Assembly: GCA_030549495.1 (NCBI GenBank)
Contig: JAUIRK010001034.1
Location: 248,001-312,000 of the forward strand
Direction: 5' to 3'
Length of the DNA stretch: 64,000 bases
Origin: Nectonema munidae
Taxonomy: Eukaryota; Nematomorpha; Nectonematoida; Nectonematidae
Shown here: in pieces, positions 52,742-62,333 of the stretch
Numbering within the stretch: position 1 is the first letter of the stretch
Layout of the letters: the number at the start of each line of letters is the position of its first letter
Notes under the pieces: model-generated
The model's database searches: none
What the model saw: only the letters and a program-made list of their open reading frames with translations
What the model was told of the DNA's origin: nothing
Made by a program: the position numbers and the translations under genes

Positions 52742-55694
52742 CAGTGTTTTTCAACTAGGGGGCCAGGGGACCTTAATAGGGGGGCCACGAGCAGATGGCA
52801 AAGAATGAACTTTGTTCATGGTTTACGAATGACTTCTTCAAACATGTTGTATCATTGTTTTGTGAGTCTCATTTATAACGGGTTTTCTTTCCTACGTTGC
52901 ATCCAATCTCTACTTCTGCCTTTCTGCTTCATAACTAGCAATTTAATTTATTCATACTTCATTGGTGAGAAATATTTTTATATATTACAAAAGTAGATTA
53001 CACATTATATAAATCTTCACTACGTATCATTTTTTTCAATTTCAAAGCTAGACAACCCAAATTTTATCTCGTGACCCAATGTTAAGGACCACTGAGCTAA
53101 AGCATAGCAAAATTCACAATAATGAACAAATAATGATAATGTATAAAACCTAATCTTTTATTTTGTTAAATAAAAGATTTATTCAACGTTTTCAATTTAT
53201 TTTCTTTACAACTTTTATTTATGAAGACTCAGCGCCATTTTATCTACATATAAAACATAACACTTTATTTTAAAAACGTTATATTTCAGCTGTTCCACAT
53301 TTTTTAGGTTAAAAAGAAGGAAAATTGACTGTTGATCATTAAAACGAGTGATTTGGTGCTTAGTGTACGCTTTAACTCGAAAATTCAATTTAATTGAATA
53401 GTCACAGAGGCATAGCTTGGAACTTGAAGATCGGAGAAACGAGTGCGCCCGAAATATTTTGATTAAAATTTGGGACATGTAAGAAAACATGAGTCTTTTT
53501 TTATTTATTAATTTTAATTTTATCAATAGGACTGACCAATAAGATTTATATACGGGAAAATTTAAAAAAAATTTCTAATTTTCTCATTCAGTATTTAAAC
53601 TAGAATAGTATTTTTGATTCAGACTACACAAGTAGCCCTGTAAGACTTATGTTGTAATAAAAAGTAAAATTTTGAAAAAATCATTTAAAATGAACAAACT
53701 AGTGAAAATTCTATATACTATGACTATATCATATCTTTATATGTTGTTTAATTTGATAGATGTCAAAGGTTCGTAAATGGAATGACAGTTACGTTAAGTT
53801 TGGATTTACAAATGTAATTCGAGATGGCGTTGATTGTGCGCAATGTATACACTCCTCACTGGTGATGTCAAATGCATCACTACGTCCATGTAAACTTTTA
53901 AATCATCGCGACAAATGCATCCTCAAAATAAGAACAATAGTGTTGAGGCCGGCAAAACGAGCCCGGTATGAACGCGAAGCTAGACTTCCTGAATTTGACT
54001 TTCGGCCAGAAGAAAAACCTGCTCTTCAATCCAGCTACGAAGTAGCATACGAAATTGTAAAGTGCAAGAAGCCCCACACAATTGCAGAGGAGCTAATTAG
54101 GCCATGTACAGAAAAAATGGTTGAATTAATGATTGGTTCAGAGGCAAAAAAAAGATTCAGCAAGTTTCCATGTTTAATGTTACAATCCGCTGGCAGATTA
54201 ATGACATGTCTGCTGATGTGAGGCTAGTCTACAATTAGACGAGTCTACCGACATTGCTATGTATAGTCAGTTGATTGCTTTTGTTCGATATGAAAAAAAT
54301 GGAAAGATGAAGGAAGAGTTTTTGTTTTGTAGTTGGATGCCAAGTACAACGACAGCAGCAGATGTTAAAGCAATCGTGGATCCTTTTTTCAAAAATACAG
54401 GTCTTAACTGGCAGAATTTCAAAAACATTTGTACTGATGGTGCTCCAGCAATGATTGACGTTAAAGGAGGTTTTGTTACATTAGTCAAAAATGAATGGCC
54501 TCATATAACATCTTCTCACTGTTCACTACATCGTTATGCGTTTGCCTCAAAAACTCTCCCGTCTTTTTTGTTGGAATTTATGAAGGTTGCGGTTAAAATG
54601 ATCAACTTTATCGGTTCAAAGTCTAAAAATCACAGACTCTTCCAACTTCTTGCTAACGAATGGGAGCCAAACATTTAGGACACCTGCTCTACACTAAAAT
54701 TCGTTGGTTATCGAGAGGAAATTGCCTTTCCCGATTGTTTGAATTACGTTTGGAAGTAAAAGCTTTTTTGCGAGAAAATGACAATAAACTTTAGGTTTAT
54801 TTTGACAAAGAAGAATTTGTTATGATTCTGGCCTACTTGGCAGATATATTTAGTCGACTCAACGAGATGAATAAGTCTTTGCAAGGTCGTGATGTGACAG
54901 TTAGTGCGGTTCTCGACAAACTTTCTGGACTGCCTGCGCGAATGGAAGTTTGGCAGGCACGAAACAAAGTCGAATCCCTAGCCTCTTTTCCTTTCTTAGA
55001 TGAGCAGCTGCAGACACAACAAATCAAGCTTCCCATCGGCATCAAAGAATGTATTACTGAACATCTCAGCATCCTAACTCATGAGTTCAAATCTCATTTT
55101 GACGATGCACCATTAGATGTTTCATGGCATAGGGACACATTCAACACTGAAATTGAATGTACTGAAGACGAAGGAGAAGAGCTAGCAGAGTTTAAGGCAT
55201 CTAAAGCAATGAAACTTGCTTTTAGTAACAATAAAGTTCTCTCTACTTTCTGGTTATCTGTTCAGGATGCCTACCCTCTACTCAGCAAGAAAGCATTCAT
55301 ACTACTAGTTCAATTTGCTACAATTTATCTTTGCGAATGTGTATTTTCTGACTTGGCCCCTATCAAAACAAAGTCCAGTAAACGGCTTGATGTTGCCAAC
55401 GATATTGGCCTTGCTGTATCCCAAACGAAGCCAGACATAAAAAGTCTTGCCACACAAGCTCAACAGCAAGTTTCTCATTGAATAAATTCAAAAAAATTTT
55501 ACTTTCATTTATAATTTTTTCAAAATTTAAAATAAAATTTAATTTAATTATTATTTATCAAATTTAATAAATTAATTATTATTATTTAATTTATTTTTTA
55601 ATTTTAAAATTTTTATTGTTAGAAATTTAGGGGGCTACGGGTATTGAATTGCTTGGTAAGGGGGCCGCAGGTCATGAAAGGTTGAGAAACACTG
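52742..55694 (+). mobile_element. BED-type hAT element, full length (2953 bp)
   Basis: It begins CAGTGTTTTTCAACTAGG, then GGGGCC (52742), and ends with the complement, GGTCATGAAAGGTTGAGAAA then CACTG (55694). The TIRs match imperfectly over about 30 bp. The transposase lies between in plus orientation. The flanking 8-mers (CCCTATAC and ATTCAGAT) do not match, so one flank has been rearranged. Confidence 0.82.
53760..55481 (+). pseudogene. hAT transposase, BED finger type (ZBED5/SCAND3-like)
   Basis: BED-finger-like start (VRKWNDSYVKFGFT, CAQC, then LRPCKLLNHRDKC, with the finger decayed), SYEVAYEIVKCKKPHTIAEE and LIRPCTEKMVELMIG. The catalytic core has SLQLDESTDIAMYSQL (54220), FLFCSWMPSTTTAADV, NICTDGAPAMIDVKGGF and SSHCSLHRYAFASKTL. 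Then KIRWLSRGNCLSRLFELR (54700) and LAYLADIFSRLNEMNKSLQG. The hATC end is CECVFSDLAPIKTKSSKRLD, then PDIKSL (55330-55450). Frameshifts or stops near 54215, 54680 and 54793 disrupt it. Otherwise the coding region is complete. Confidence 0.9.
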
Positions 55695-55699
55695 ATTCA

Positions 55700-55895
55700 G
55701 ATAATCCTTCAACTTGAACGGCTTCATTGCGTCGTTGCTCAACACTTTGCTACATATAAGACATATGGGTAAGTGGATGTCCGAGGGAGAAGAAACAAAG
55801 CCAAATTCCAAATATTCGATGCTATACTGCCTACATTTCTTTTTTTGCTCAGCCATGTTCAACAGAAATGATCTATGAATAAATTTGAAAATCAA
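55700..55895 (-). pseudogene. hAT BED zinc-finger fragment
   Basis: The minus strand encodes MAEQKKKCRQYSIEYLEFGF, then LPICLICSKVLSNDAMKPFK and LKDYLNQ. This is the BED-type finger start (YLxFGF, CxxCxxVLxNxxMKPxKLxxHL) of a second hAT family member, with Tyr in place of the usual His. It abuts the right end of the 52742-55694 element, which probably interrupted it. Confidence 0.78.
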
Positions 55896-56027
55896 GAAAG
55901 AAAACTTAAAAAATGTTATTTCAATGACAAATAAAATAAAATATGAAAACGAAAAGCCTTTTAAAATAAATGAAAAATGTCTTATCCCAATCTAAAAATA
56001 GTTACATACTTCACCCGGTGCACTATT

Positions 56028-56142
56028 TTTGGGCGTTTTGGTTTTTGGGTCTTTTGGATTCTGGTGTTTTGGTTTCGGGGATTTTGGTTTTCGGCTACTT
56101 TGGTTTTCAGTGTTCGGGTGTTTTGGTTTTCAGGCATTTTGA
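56028..56142 (+). repeat. Minisatellite, ~16-bp GTTTTGGTTTTCGGG units
   Basis: About seven imperfect units of TTTTGGNTTTYNGGG. The encoded Gly/Phe/Val-rich frame is a by-product of the repeat and is not called as a gene. Confidence 0.8.
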
Positions 56143-57100
56143 TTTGACACCCTTGAAAATATCTTCGACAAGCAATATCTAAAATTGCTATAAAATGCGA
56201 AGAATTGGACCGAATTATCACTTAATCCCTCTACCCCTTATTTCGTTACTACAAGTAATCTTTGAAAATTTATAATGAATAAAAACTTTCGACACTACTA
56301 ATGAATTTATAAAACACAAAGTTTAATTATAAAATCCCAAAAAAGATTGTGAATTAGAGCATTGTATATCAGGACGCAAAGTAGAAAACTTTCTTTACAG
56401 GAGGGCGAGGGGATACTGTTTTTTCAATTCACCCTACATATAAAAATAGACATGTGCTGTAGCAAACATCCATGTGGTCACTTCTACAAAAACATCAAAA
56501 CCTCAAATAAGTATATAAAATAGTTGTAGGTAAAAATGCCCCAGTTAGAAATGGCTCCAGTAAAATTGCCCTTGGTGAAATTTTTTAATATTACTAACTA
56601 ACCAATTTTAACTAACTATTTAACTAACAAAACAACTATCTAAAAAAAACTTGTAGTACAGCATATATCCTTGTTTATTTTATGATTTGGAGGCGCGGGT
56701 TCTGTCGTCCCTCTCATTCTAATAAAGGAGCATTAGTTCCGTCTTCATAGAACGAGCAAATTCATTTCAGATCATCAGAGAGCCAAAGGGAGTGGGGGAG
56801 AGGGGGGGGGGGGGTAGGGATAAGTCACCGTATTCCACCTCTCCCTTCTTCTCACACTTCGCACCATTTTGAGATGTGAGTAATAAAAAACCAATTATAG
56901 TACATTTTTTAAAATTCCTCTCTTAGTTTTATAAAAAATTCCCAGTTTTTTTGTCAATTACAAGTAAAACTAGGATAATCAAGCACTTACTTTATTTGGG
57001 TAATGAGAAAGCAGAGATTAATGTGTTTCCTAAACACATGTTTGTTGATGAATAGTTGGAGACATAGATGTGAGCAGTCAGTACTTGCTTTCCTTTATTG
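56143..57100. other. No recognisable gene
   Basis: AT-rich with a G-rich tract at 56790-56818. No domain seen. Confidence 0.5.
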
Positions 57101-57114
57101 ACAAGACTGAGTAT

Positions 57115-57232
57115 GCATGTAGACCCCCTTTCACAAACCATAGACCCCCCGAAAAAAGTTTTTCCTGCATAGAGCCCTAAGTAATTTATATCGACCCCTG
57201 GGGGTCTATATAGACCACTTTGGGAAACAGTG
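57115..57232. mobile_element. hAT right-end fragment
   Basis: The complement from 57232 reads CACTGTTTCCCAAAGTGG, then TATAGACCCCCAGGGG, a typical hAT terminus. The partner end was not found. It ends exactly where the mariner fragment begins, as if inserted in it. Confidence 0.55.
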
Positions 57233-57234
57233 CT

Positions 57235-57438
57235 CTAGATTATAGCATATGGGGAAACTTGGCTCAACGAGTTTATAGCGGGAGAAAAATTAAAGGTCTG
57301 ACTGAACTAAAAAACCTCTTGGTTTAAGAATGGTCAAAATTTTCGCAAAATGAGATCGATTCTGCTATTGAACAATTTAGACCTTCGCTTTGCAAGTTGA
57401 TCGAAACGGAAGAAAAACATATAGAACAATTTTTCTAA
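57235..57438 (+). pseudogene. mariner-like transposase C-terminus
   Basis: Encodes LDYSIWGNLAQRVYSGRKIK, then GLTELKNLL, an in-frame stop, and NEIDSAIEQFRPSLCKLIE, HIEQFF and a stop. This matches the final part of mariner transposases (PDLNPxDYxIWG, the third catalytic Asp region, through the IExxxxRLxxxxxxxGxHIEQFF end). The rest is missing. Confidence 0.8.
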
Positions 57439-57594
57439 CTATTGTTATTCCTGAAATTTTAGTTGAAGTTTTATTAACTAATTTTAAACATAGCGTTTTT
57501 TTGGACCACCCTTTTCAAAAAGTAACTTTTAATTTTTATTAAGTAAATTAAATTATCGTTCAAGAAGAGAAAATTGTGGCATTATTCTTGAAAA

Positions 57595-57637
57595 AAAATT
57601 TGCCCCCCTTTATAAAAATATCCCGGGTACGCCACTG
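57595..57637. mobile_element. TTF-hAT right-end fragment
   Basis: TTTGCCCCCCTTTATAAAAA, then TCCCGGGTACGCCACTG. The complement starts CAGTGGCGTACCCGGG, a common TTF-hAT terminus. No partner was found. Confidence 0.55.
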
Positions 57638-57659
57638 TTTCAATGCGATCATCACCCAA

Positions 57660-57860
57660 CTAATTTACCACTGTCGAGAAAATCAAAAAACTATCAAGGA
57701 CGAAGAACTCGTTAAATGTCGGCAAAACCTATCAACGACGACTCAGATGATGATGACTCCGAGCCAGAAGCCAAACCAATAATGAAAGATGTGAGAGTCT
57801 TTTGCATCTCTTCGCAAGAAGCGTATATCGAAAGTTCGGTCTGCGTCAATCATTATATCT
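57660..57860 (+). pseudogene. Acidic fragment, possibly Tigger C-terminus
   Basis: Frames give EELVK followed by MSAKPINDDSDDDDSEPEA and KPIMKDV. An acidic Asp/Ser stretch after a DEELV motif is usual near the C-terminus of Tigger or jerky-like transposases, but it is too short to be certain. Confidence 0.3.
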
Positions 57861-58101
57861 CAGAAGAGTATAAAGAAAATGTTTTTTTTGTCTTTTTTAA
57901 ACATTTTTTTCTTAAAAAAAAACAACTGTTTTAAACGATAATTCCTAATTTACTTCAATGACAATGACGAAATCGCATGGCAAAAAATTGTATGAAATAA
58001 AAAATCTATAACCAACTTTATTTGAATTGATACAAAAATGGTATTTAATTTGAAAATTCATATATTTATAGTACGTATATGGAATCAATAAATAAAGCAC
58101 T

Positions 58102-58341
58102 TCACTCGATCTCTTTACAATTTTTTGTGGCACTTTTTGACGTTAGTTCCATTATCGATTCGTTCTCGTTTTTCTTCTTGATGGATTGAGAATGTTTTGT
58201 GCACCTCTTCACAGCAAATATTCTGAAGAATCTGAACAGAGTGAGTTTAAGCGACTTTTTGAAAGCCTCGTTGAAGTAGTAATAAACAACGACGTGGAGC
58301 CAGTGATCACAAATCACTAGAAGATTGTGTGCATGCTCTAT
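58102..58341 (-). CDS. Rhodopsin-like GPCR, last exon (TM7, helix 8, C-tail)
   Basis: The minus-strand exon starts after GATTTAG (AG at 58343-58342) in phase 0 and runs to a stop at 58104-58102, 79 residues. It encodes HAHNLLVICDHWLHVVVYYY, then FNEAFKKSLKLTLFRFF. The FNEAFKKSLK segment is helix 8, and what precedes it is TM7. The usual NPxxY is not present (VVVYY at that place). The C-tail is basic and then Ser/Asn-rich. It joins in phase to the exon at 60594-60854. Confidence 0.82.
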   Translation of the reverse strand: MEHAHNLLVICDHWLHVVVYYYFNEAFKKSLKLTLFRFFRIFAVKRCTKHSQSIKKKNENESIMELTSKSATKNCKEIE

Positions 58342-59082
58342 CTAAATCATCAAAATAGAGTTAGTCTTTTCATGCTAAACAAGATTATTAAAAATTTTTA
58401 GAAGTGTGAACATTTCTGTGATTGATAAAACTTGTAAAATTTTTGAAGCGCTGCATGATATTAATTTTTACTAAGTAATTTATATTAAAAATGAGCTCTT
58501 GCTTTTCTAAATTCACCAAAATTTAACTTTAAGGTTCAATCAAATTAAAAATTTTATACAGTTACACAAGATATAGTACGTAAGAGTGTATGCAATTGAG
58601 CTACAAAACCCTACATTAGTAGAAGGAGGTGGTAATATACAAGGGTTACAGTTAGCGGGTGTTCAAAAAAGGCCAACAATTGCAAAAGAATGTTTTAATG
58701 TCATTTTGCCAGGAAATAGGAGCTGTTCATGAAATTAGTTCAAAAGAGCAACTCTCTTTGTTAAATTTTAAATAATGATTATTATTATTAATTTCAAAGT
58801 AAAGATTTCTCCTGGGCCTAATGAAGTCTTTATCATTAAATTTTTATGGATCGTTTTAGAGTTTTCTAAGATTAATAAATTTATATCTAATTTTTCTACA
58901 ATTTAATAGATAAAAATGTTTGTTTGGTCTTTTCACGTTAGTAGTAAAAAATAGGCATCTGCTATCTGTTGCTAATATAATTATATGGCATCATTTATAA
59001 GAATGGCATCTTCTCAGAACGTACCTCTTCTGTTCCACCCTTCTCATCTTTGAATCACTTTTACCCATGATCTGCCTTTAAA

Positions 59083-59220
59083 CCGTGAGTAGCGTTGGTT
59101 AGATGATGGATCCGATAACTTAAGGTCTTCGGTTCGATCCTGCATCAAGCCTGCTTTCCTCATAGTTGGATACAAGCGGCGCAATTGTGCCTTCTCGATG
59201 AAAACACCCTATGGTACCTA
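59083..59220 (+). repeat. tRNA-derived SINE
   Basis: A-box-like TAGCGTTGGTTAGATG and B box GGTTCGATCC (59131-59140). The body (GCGCAATTGTGCCTTCTCGA, TGAAAACACCCTATGGTACC) is the same as the inverted copy at 4080-4222. It is the best-preserved copy in the window. Confidence 0.7.
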
Positions 59221-59603
59221 TGTTAAACATGTATAAATAAATGGATTTGGGGTTTCCCTTAAGCTTCAATATACTAATAATAATATATCACGCAAGATTT
59301 TTAGCTAACTTATTTCCATCCCTATATCAACTATGCTAATAGTTTATTTACCATGATGATCGTCAAGCAAACAAAGAATGGCTTTTCTAAACTCTATTAT
59401 TGAAAAGCTCTTACATTGACGAATCCGCTTGCTAACCTAAAACTTCATGATATTTTTCAATTAAAAAACTCAGACACAGTCTCTTTTATTATAGCGAAGG
59501 AATATCAGGGGTACATCTAGGAAACTTTAATACTTAGTATGGTCCTTGCCAAGATATATAGCAATATATTGCTTTTTACCAAGGTACAAACTTTGAATAA
59601 ACA

Positions 59604-60078
59604 TAGGGTTGCCAGACGTCCCGTTTTCCCGGGACATGTCCCGAATTTGATCATTTTGTCCCCTTTCCCGCATTGACACTTCTGGGACAACCTTATTGTC
59701 CCGATTTTAGTTCACCATAATAATATTATATTTAACACCTCAAAAAGGTTATTCGTTGAAACTTTGTATGTGATTATAATTCATAGCTGCATCTTTTTCT
59801 TGAGGGACGATCCACGATAACTTAATCTTGATTTTTTACCCTTAGTTGCTTGTTTTCCTCTGTATGTTGTGTATGTTTGTATAGGTGTGTGTATGTATAT
59901 AATTATTTTCCTTTTGTTTTCTTTATACACCTTTTAAATTCTTTCTTTATGTTTGTGATAATTATCTTTACGTTTTATAATACATTGGCCTCGCTGTGTA
60001 TGTAGATATAAATTTATATATATGCTAAGAAATTTTAAGAGTGTCCCAAATTTCTAATTTTGTAATCTGGCAACCCTA
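59604..60078. mobile_element. hAT MITE (475 bp) with target-site duplication
   Basis: The TIRs are TAGGGTTGCCAGA (59604-59616) and its exact complement (60066-60078). The flanking 8-mers are AATAAACA (59596-59603) and AATAAGCA (60079-60086), 7 of 8 identical. Internal GGGAC/GTCCC motifs occur near the left end. There is no coding capacity. Confidence 0.88.
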
Positions 60079-60593
60079 AATAAGCACCATCATTATTTTG
60101 ATACTTCCTTTTATCCATCCAATCTAAGTGAAATTGGCATTTTGAATTTAATTCCAGTCAGAGCCACCTTGACTACCTGTTTTCTATTTGATTGCAGCTC
60201 TAACATTCGAACATAATGCACCAGGAACTTTTTTTATTCATTCTATTACATACAAAGTCTCATTTCAAATTACAATTTTTTTCAAAATACATTCATTAGA
60301 TAGAACAAAAATAGTTCGAGATAAGAAATAAAATTTATTTTTATCTCTTCTATAATTAACTTTTCCTTTAATACCGAGTGAGAGAGTCTCGTTAATATTT
60401 TTCATGGACTTGTCATATCCTTATTATATTTAAAAAAAAAGAAGTTTAATTCATGCAATACTAAAGTTTTTTCACTTCAGATGTGTCAAATATTTTTTAT
60501 GTTACATTGTCATGTTAAATCTAGATGGCGCAAAGCTGTTCATCAAAAGGACATACAGCATATATATTATATTATTTCGATAGGAATATTTAC

Positions 60594-60854
60594 TAGAAGT
60601 GGAATTTTTAAGCCTTCGAAAACCAAGTCAACGATGCCAATGATGTAGAAGGGGACTGAACAGAGCGTGTACAAGCTGAGAATCACGATGACCATTTTGA
60701 TGACTTGTTTGTTGCGCTGAATGGTTGAGGTAGTTGAAATATTCTTCTGGCTTCCCGTCCACAGACGAAGGACTATCGCTGAGTAGAGGTAAACGCATGA
60801 TATGATTGGCAAACCACATCCTGTCAATAAGAATGCTTTGCGGGTAAAGAGTAG
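60594..60854 (-). CDS. Rhodopsin-like GPCR, penultimate exon (TM5-TM6)
   Basis: A 261-bp phase-0 exon from a TTTAAAG acceptor to CTA|GTAAAT. It encodes RKAFLLTGCGLPIISCVYLY (TM5, with the conserved Pro), a short third intracellular loop ending NKQVIKMVIVIL, and TM6 SLYTLCSVPFYIIGIVDLVF. TM6 has CSVP where CWxP is usual. Upstream exons (TM1-TM4) must lie to the right of the visible match and were not found within 60855-64000. The peptide-receptor-like look is only a guess, and the ligand is unknown. Confidence 0.85.
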
Positions 60855-61749
60855 CTTTAAAAATATATATCATTCTAATCATACATGCTCTATATTAGAG
60901 ATTATTGAGGCACGCTTTTATTGATGAAATTTGCAATGATCTAATGTCCGGCCTATACTTTTGATGCTAAGTTTGGTTCAAAAACAGACCAGTAAATAAT
61001 ACCAGTTTTAATTTATTTCATTCAAAAAAAATGTTTTTCCACAGGAAATTTGTTAATGAGATTTTTCCCGTGCCTAGAGAATATTTTGTACTTTTTAGGT
61101 AAAAAATTAAAGCTGACCCATAAAGTTACGCAAACATTTGTGAAGAGTTTTTTTTAGAATAGTTAAACATATTGCTTTGCTCTTAAAATTTTTGTTCCTT
61201 CTATACTCTTCTAAATTCAGTGTTGTAACTTCAAGATTTTTTAGATATACAATAAAATTTGAAAAGTAGCGTGTAACTAATATATTTAACATATGACTGA
61301 ATCCTATAAAATATTCTCAAAATTCTGCGTACCTTGGCTGGACAAGCTTCCAGATACATCAAACCAAAGCCATGAATTTAAAAAACTAACCAGGATATTT
61401 GATATCTAAATTTCATATCAAATATATGTTTCTTCTTTGTCGTTATCTTAGTTTTGTTCATATATGCCTCATTTTTACTTCAAAAATATTAGCTGCTTCA
61501 AAACATTATTTTGTGAAGGTTTCGAATTTTTATTTAAATTGAATTATATATATCATTTAATCACTTTCTGCTTATATTGACATTCATCATAGATTCCTTA
61601 TCGATAGTTAAATAACTTATCATAGAATTAGCTGCATTCACTGTATTATATAGTATCGCGAATTGCGTTAACCAAAGAATTATCTGGTTGAAAGTTATTT
61701 ATTTTATTTTATGGTATGGACTATTGATCGCTATGCTTGCTTAACCCAT
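60855..61749. other. No recognisable gene, probably GPCR intron
   Basis: AT-rich. The minus strand was searched for GPCR TM1-TM4 blocks without success. Confidence 0.5.
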
Positions 61750-61753
61750 TTAA

Positions 61754-62010
61754 TAACCCGTTAACGCCCATGTCGACTATAGTCGACTTTACAAAAATAA
61801 AATCGTCTGCGTTTACCAAAGCTCTTTAATACAAATCTTCTGCTTTACATTAGATATCGTCTGATTATTCTAGTCGTTAACGAGTAGGCCAAGCAAAACA
61901 GACGATATCTAACAAAACGTAGACGATTTATATTCAAAGTCATTGAAAAAAGCAGACGAAGATGAAATTACTTATGTTCCAAAATAGGAATATTGGCCGT
62001 AAATGGGTTA
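61754..62010. mobile_element. TTAA-flanked MITE (257 bp), piggyBac-like
   Basis: TTAA lies on both sides (61750-61753 and 62011-62014). The terminal inverted repeats are TAACCCGTTAACGCCC and, inverted, TAACCCATTTACGGCC. Just inside is the palindrome GTCGACTATAGTCGAC (61773-61788). TTAA duplication suggests mobilisation by a piggyBac transposase. Relatives lie at 3935 and 21010. Confidence 0.75.
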
Positions 62011-62333
62011 TTAAAAACGTGAGTGGTATAAGCAAGTTTTCTTATAATTCATCGTAACTAAATTCCTTCGTGTATCATTATATGGCATTTATACTTCTTC
62101 CATGTAACCTTTTTATTCACTCACTAGGCCAGGGGTTCCCAAAGAAAGACATAAAGAGAGAAGAAAAAGATGTCAAATAAGCATTGATTTATTATCTTCG
62201 TGCTTTTCTCCTACAATCTTAACAAGTAGTGTATATACGCCATTTTCATTTTTAAATGAATTCCATCTTTTCTTCATTGTAATTTTTGGTAAGATTTTTA
62301 ATATCTTTTATAAAATTTGTCGATGTGTGGTAT

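Larger units (their letters stand above)
58342..60593. other. GPCR intron
   Basis: A 2.25-kb intron containing the SINE at 59083 and the hAT MITE at 59604. Confidence 0.7.

Noticed and set aside
55970-56221. Overlapping frames of 70-79 codons on both strands
   Set aside because: Both are translations of the GTTTTGG minisatellite.
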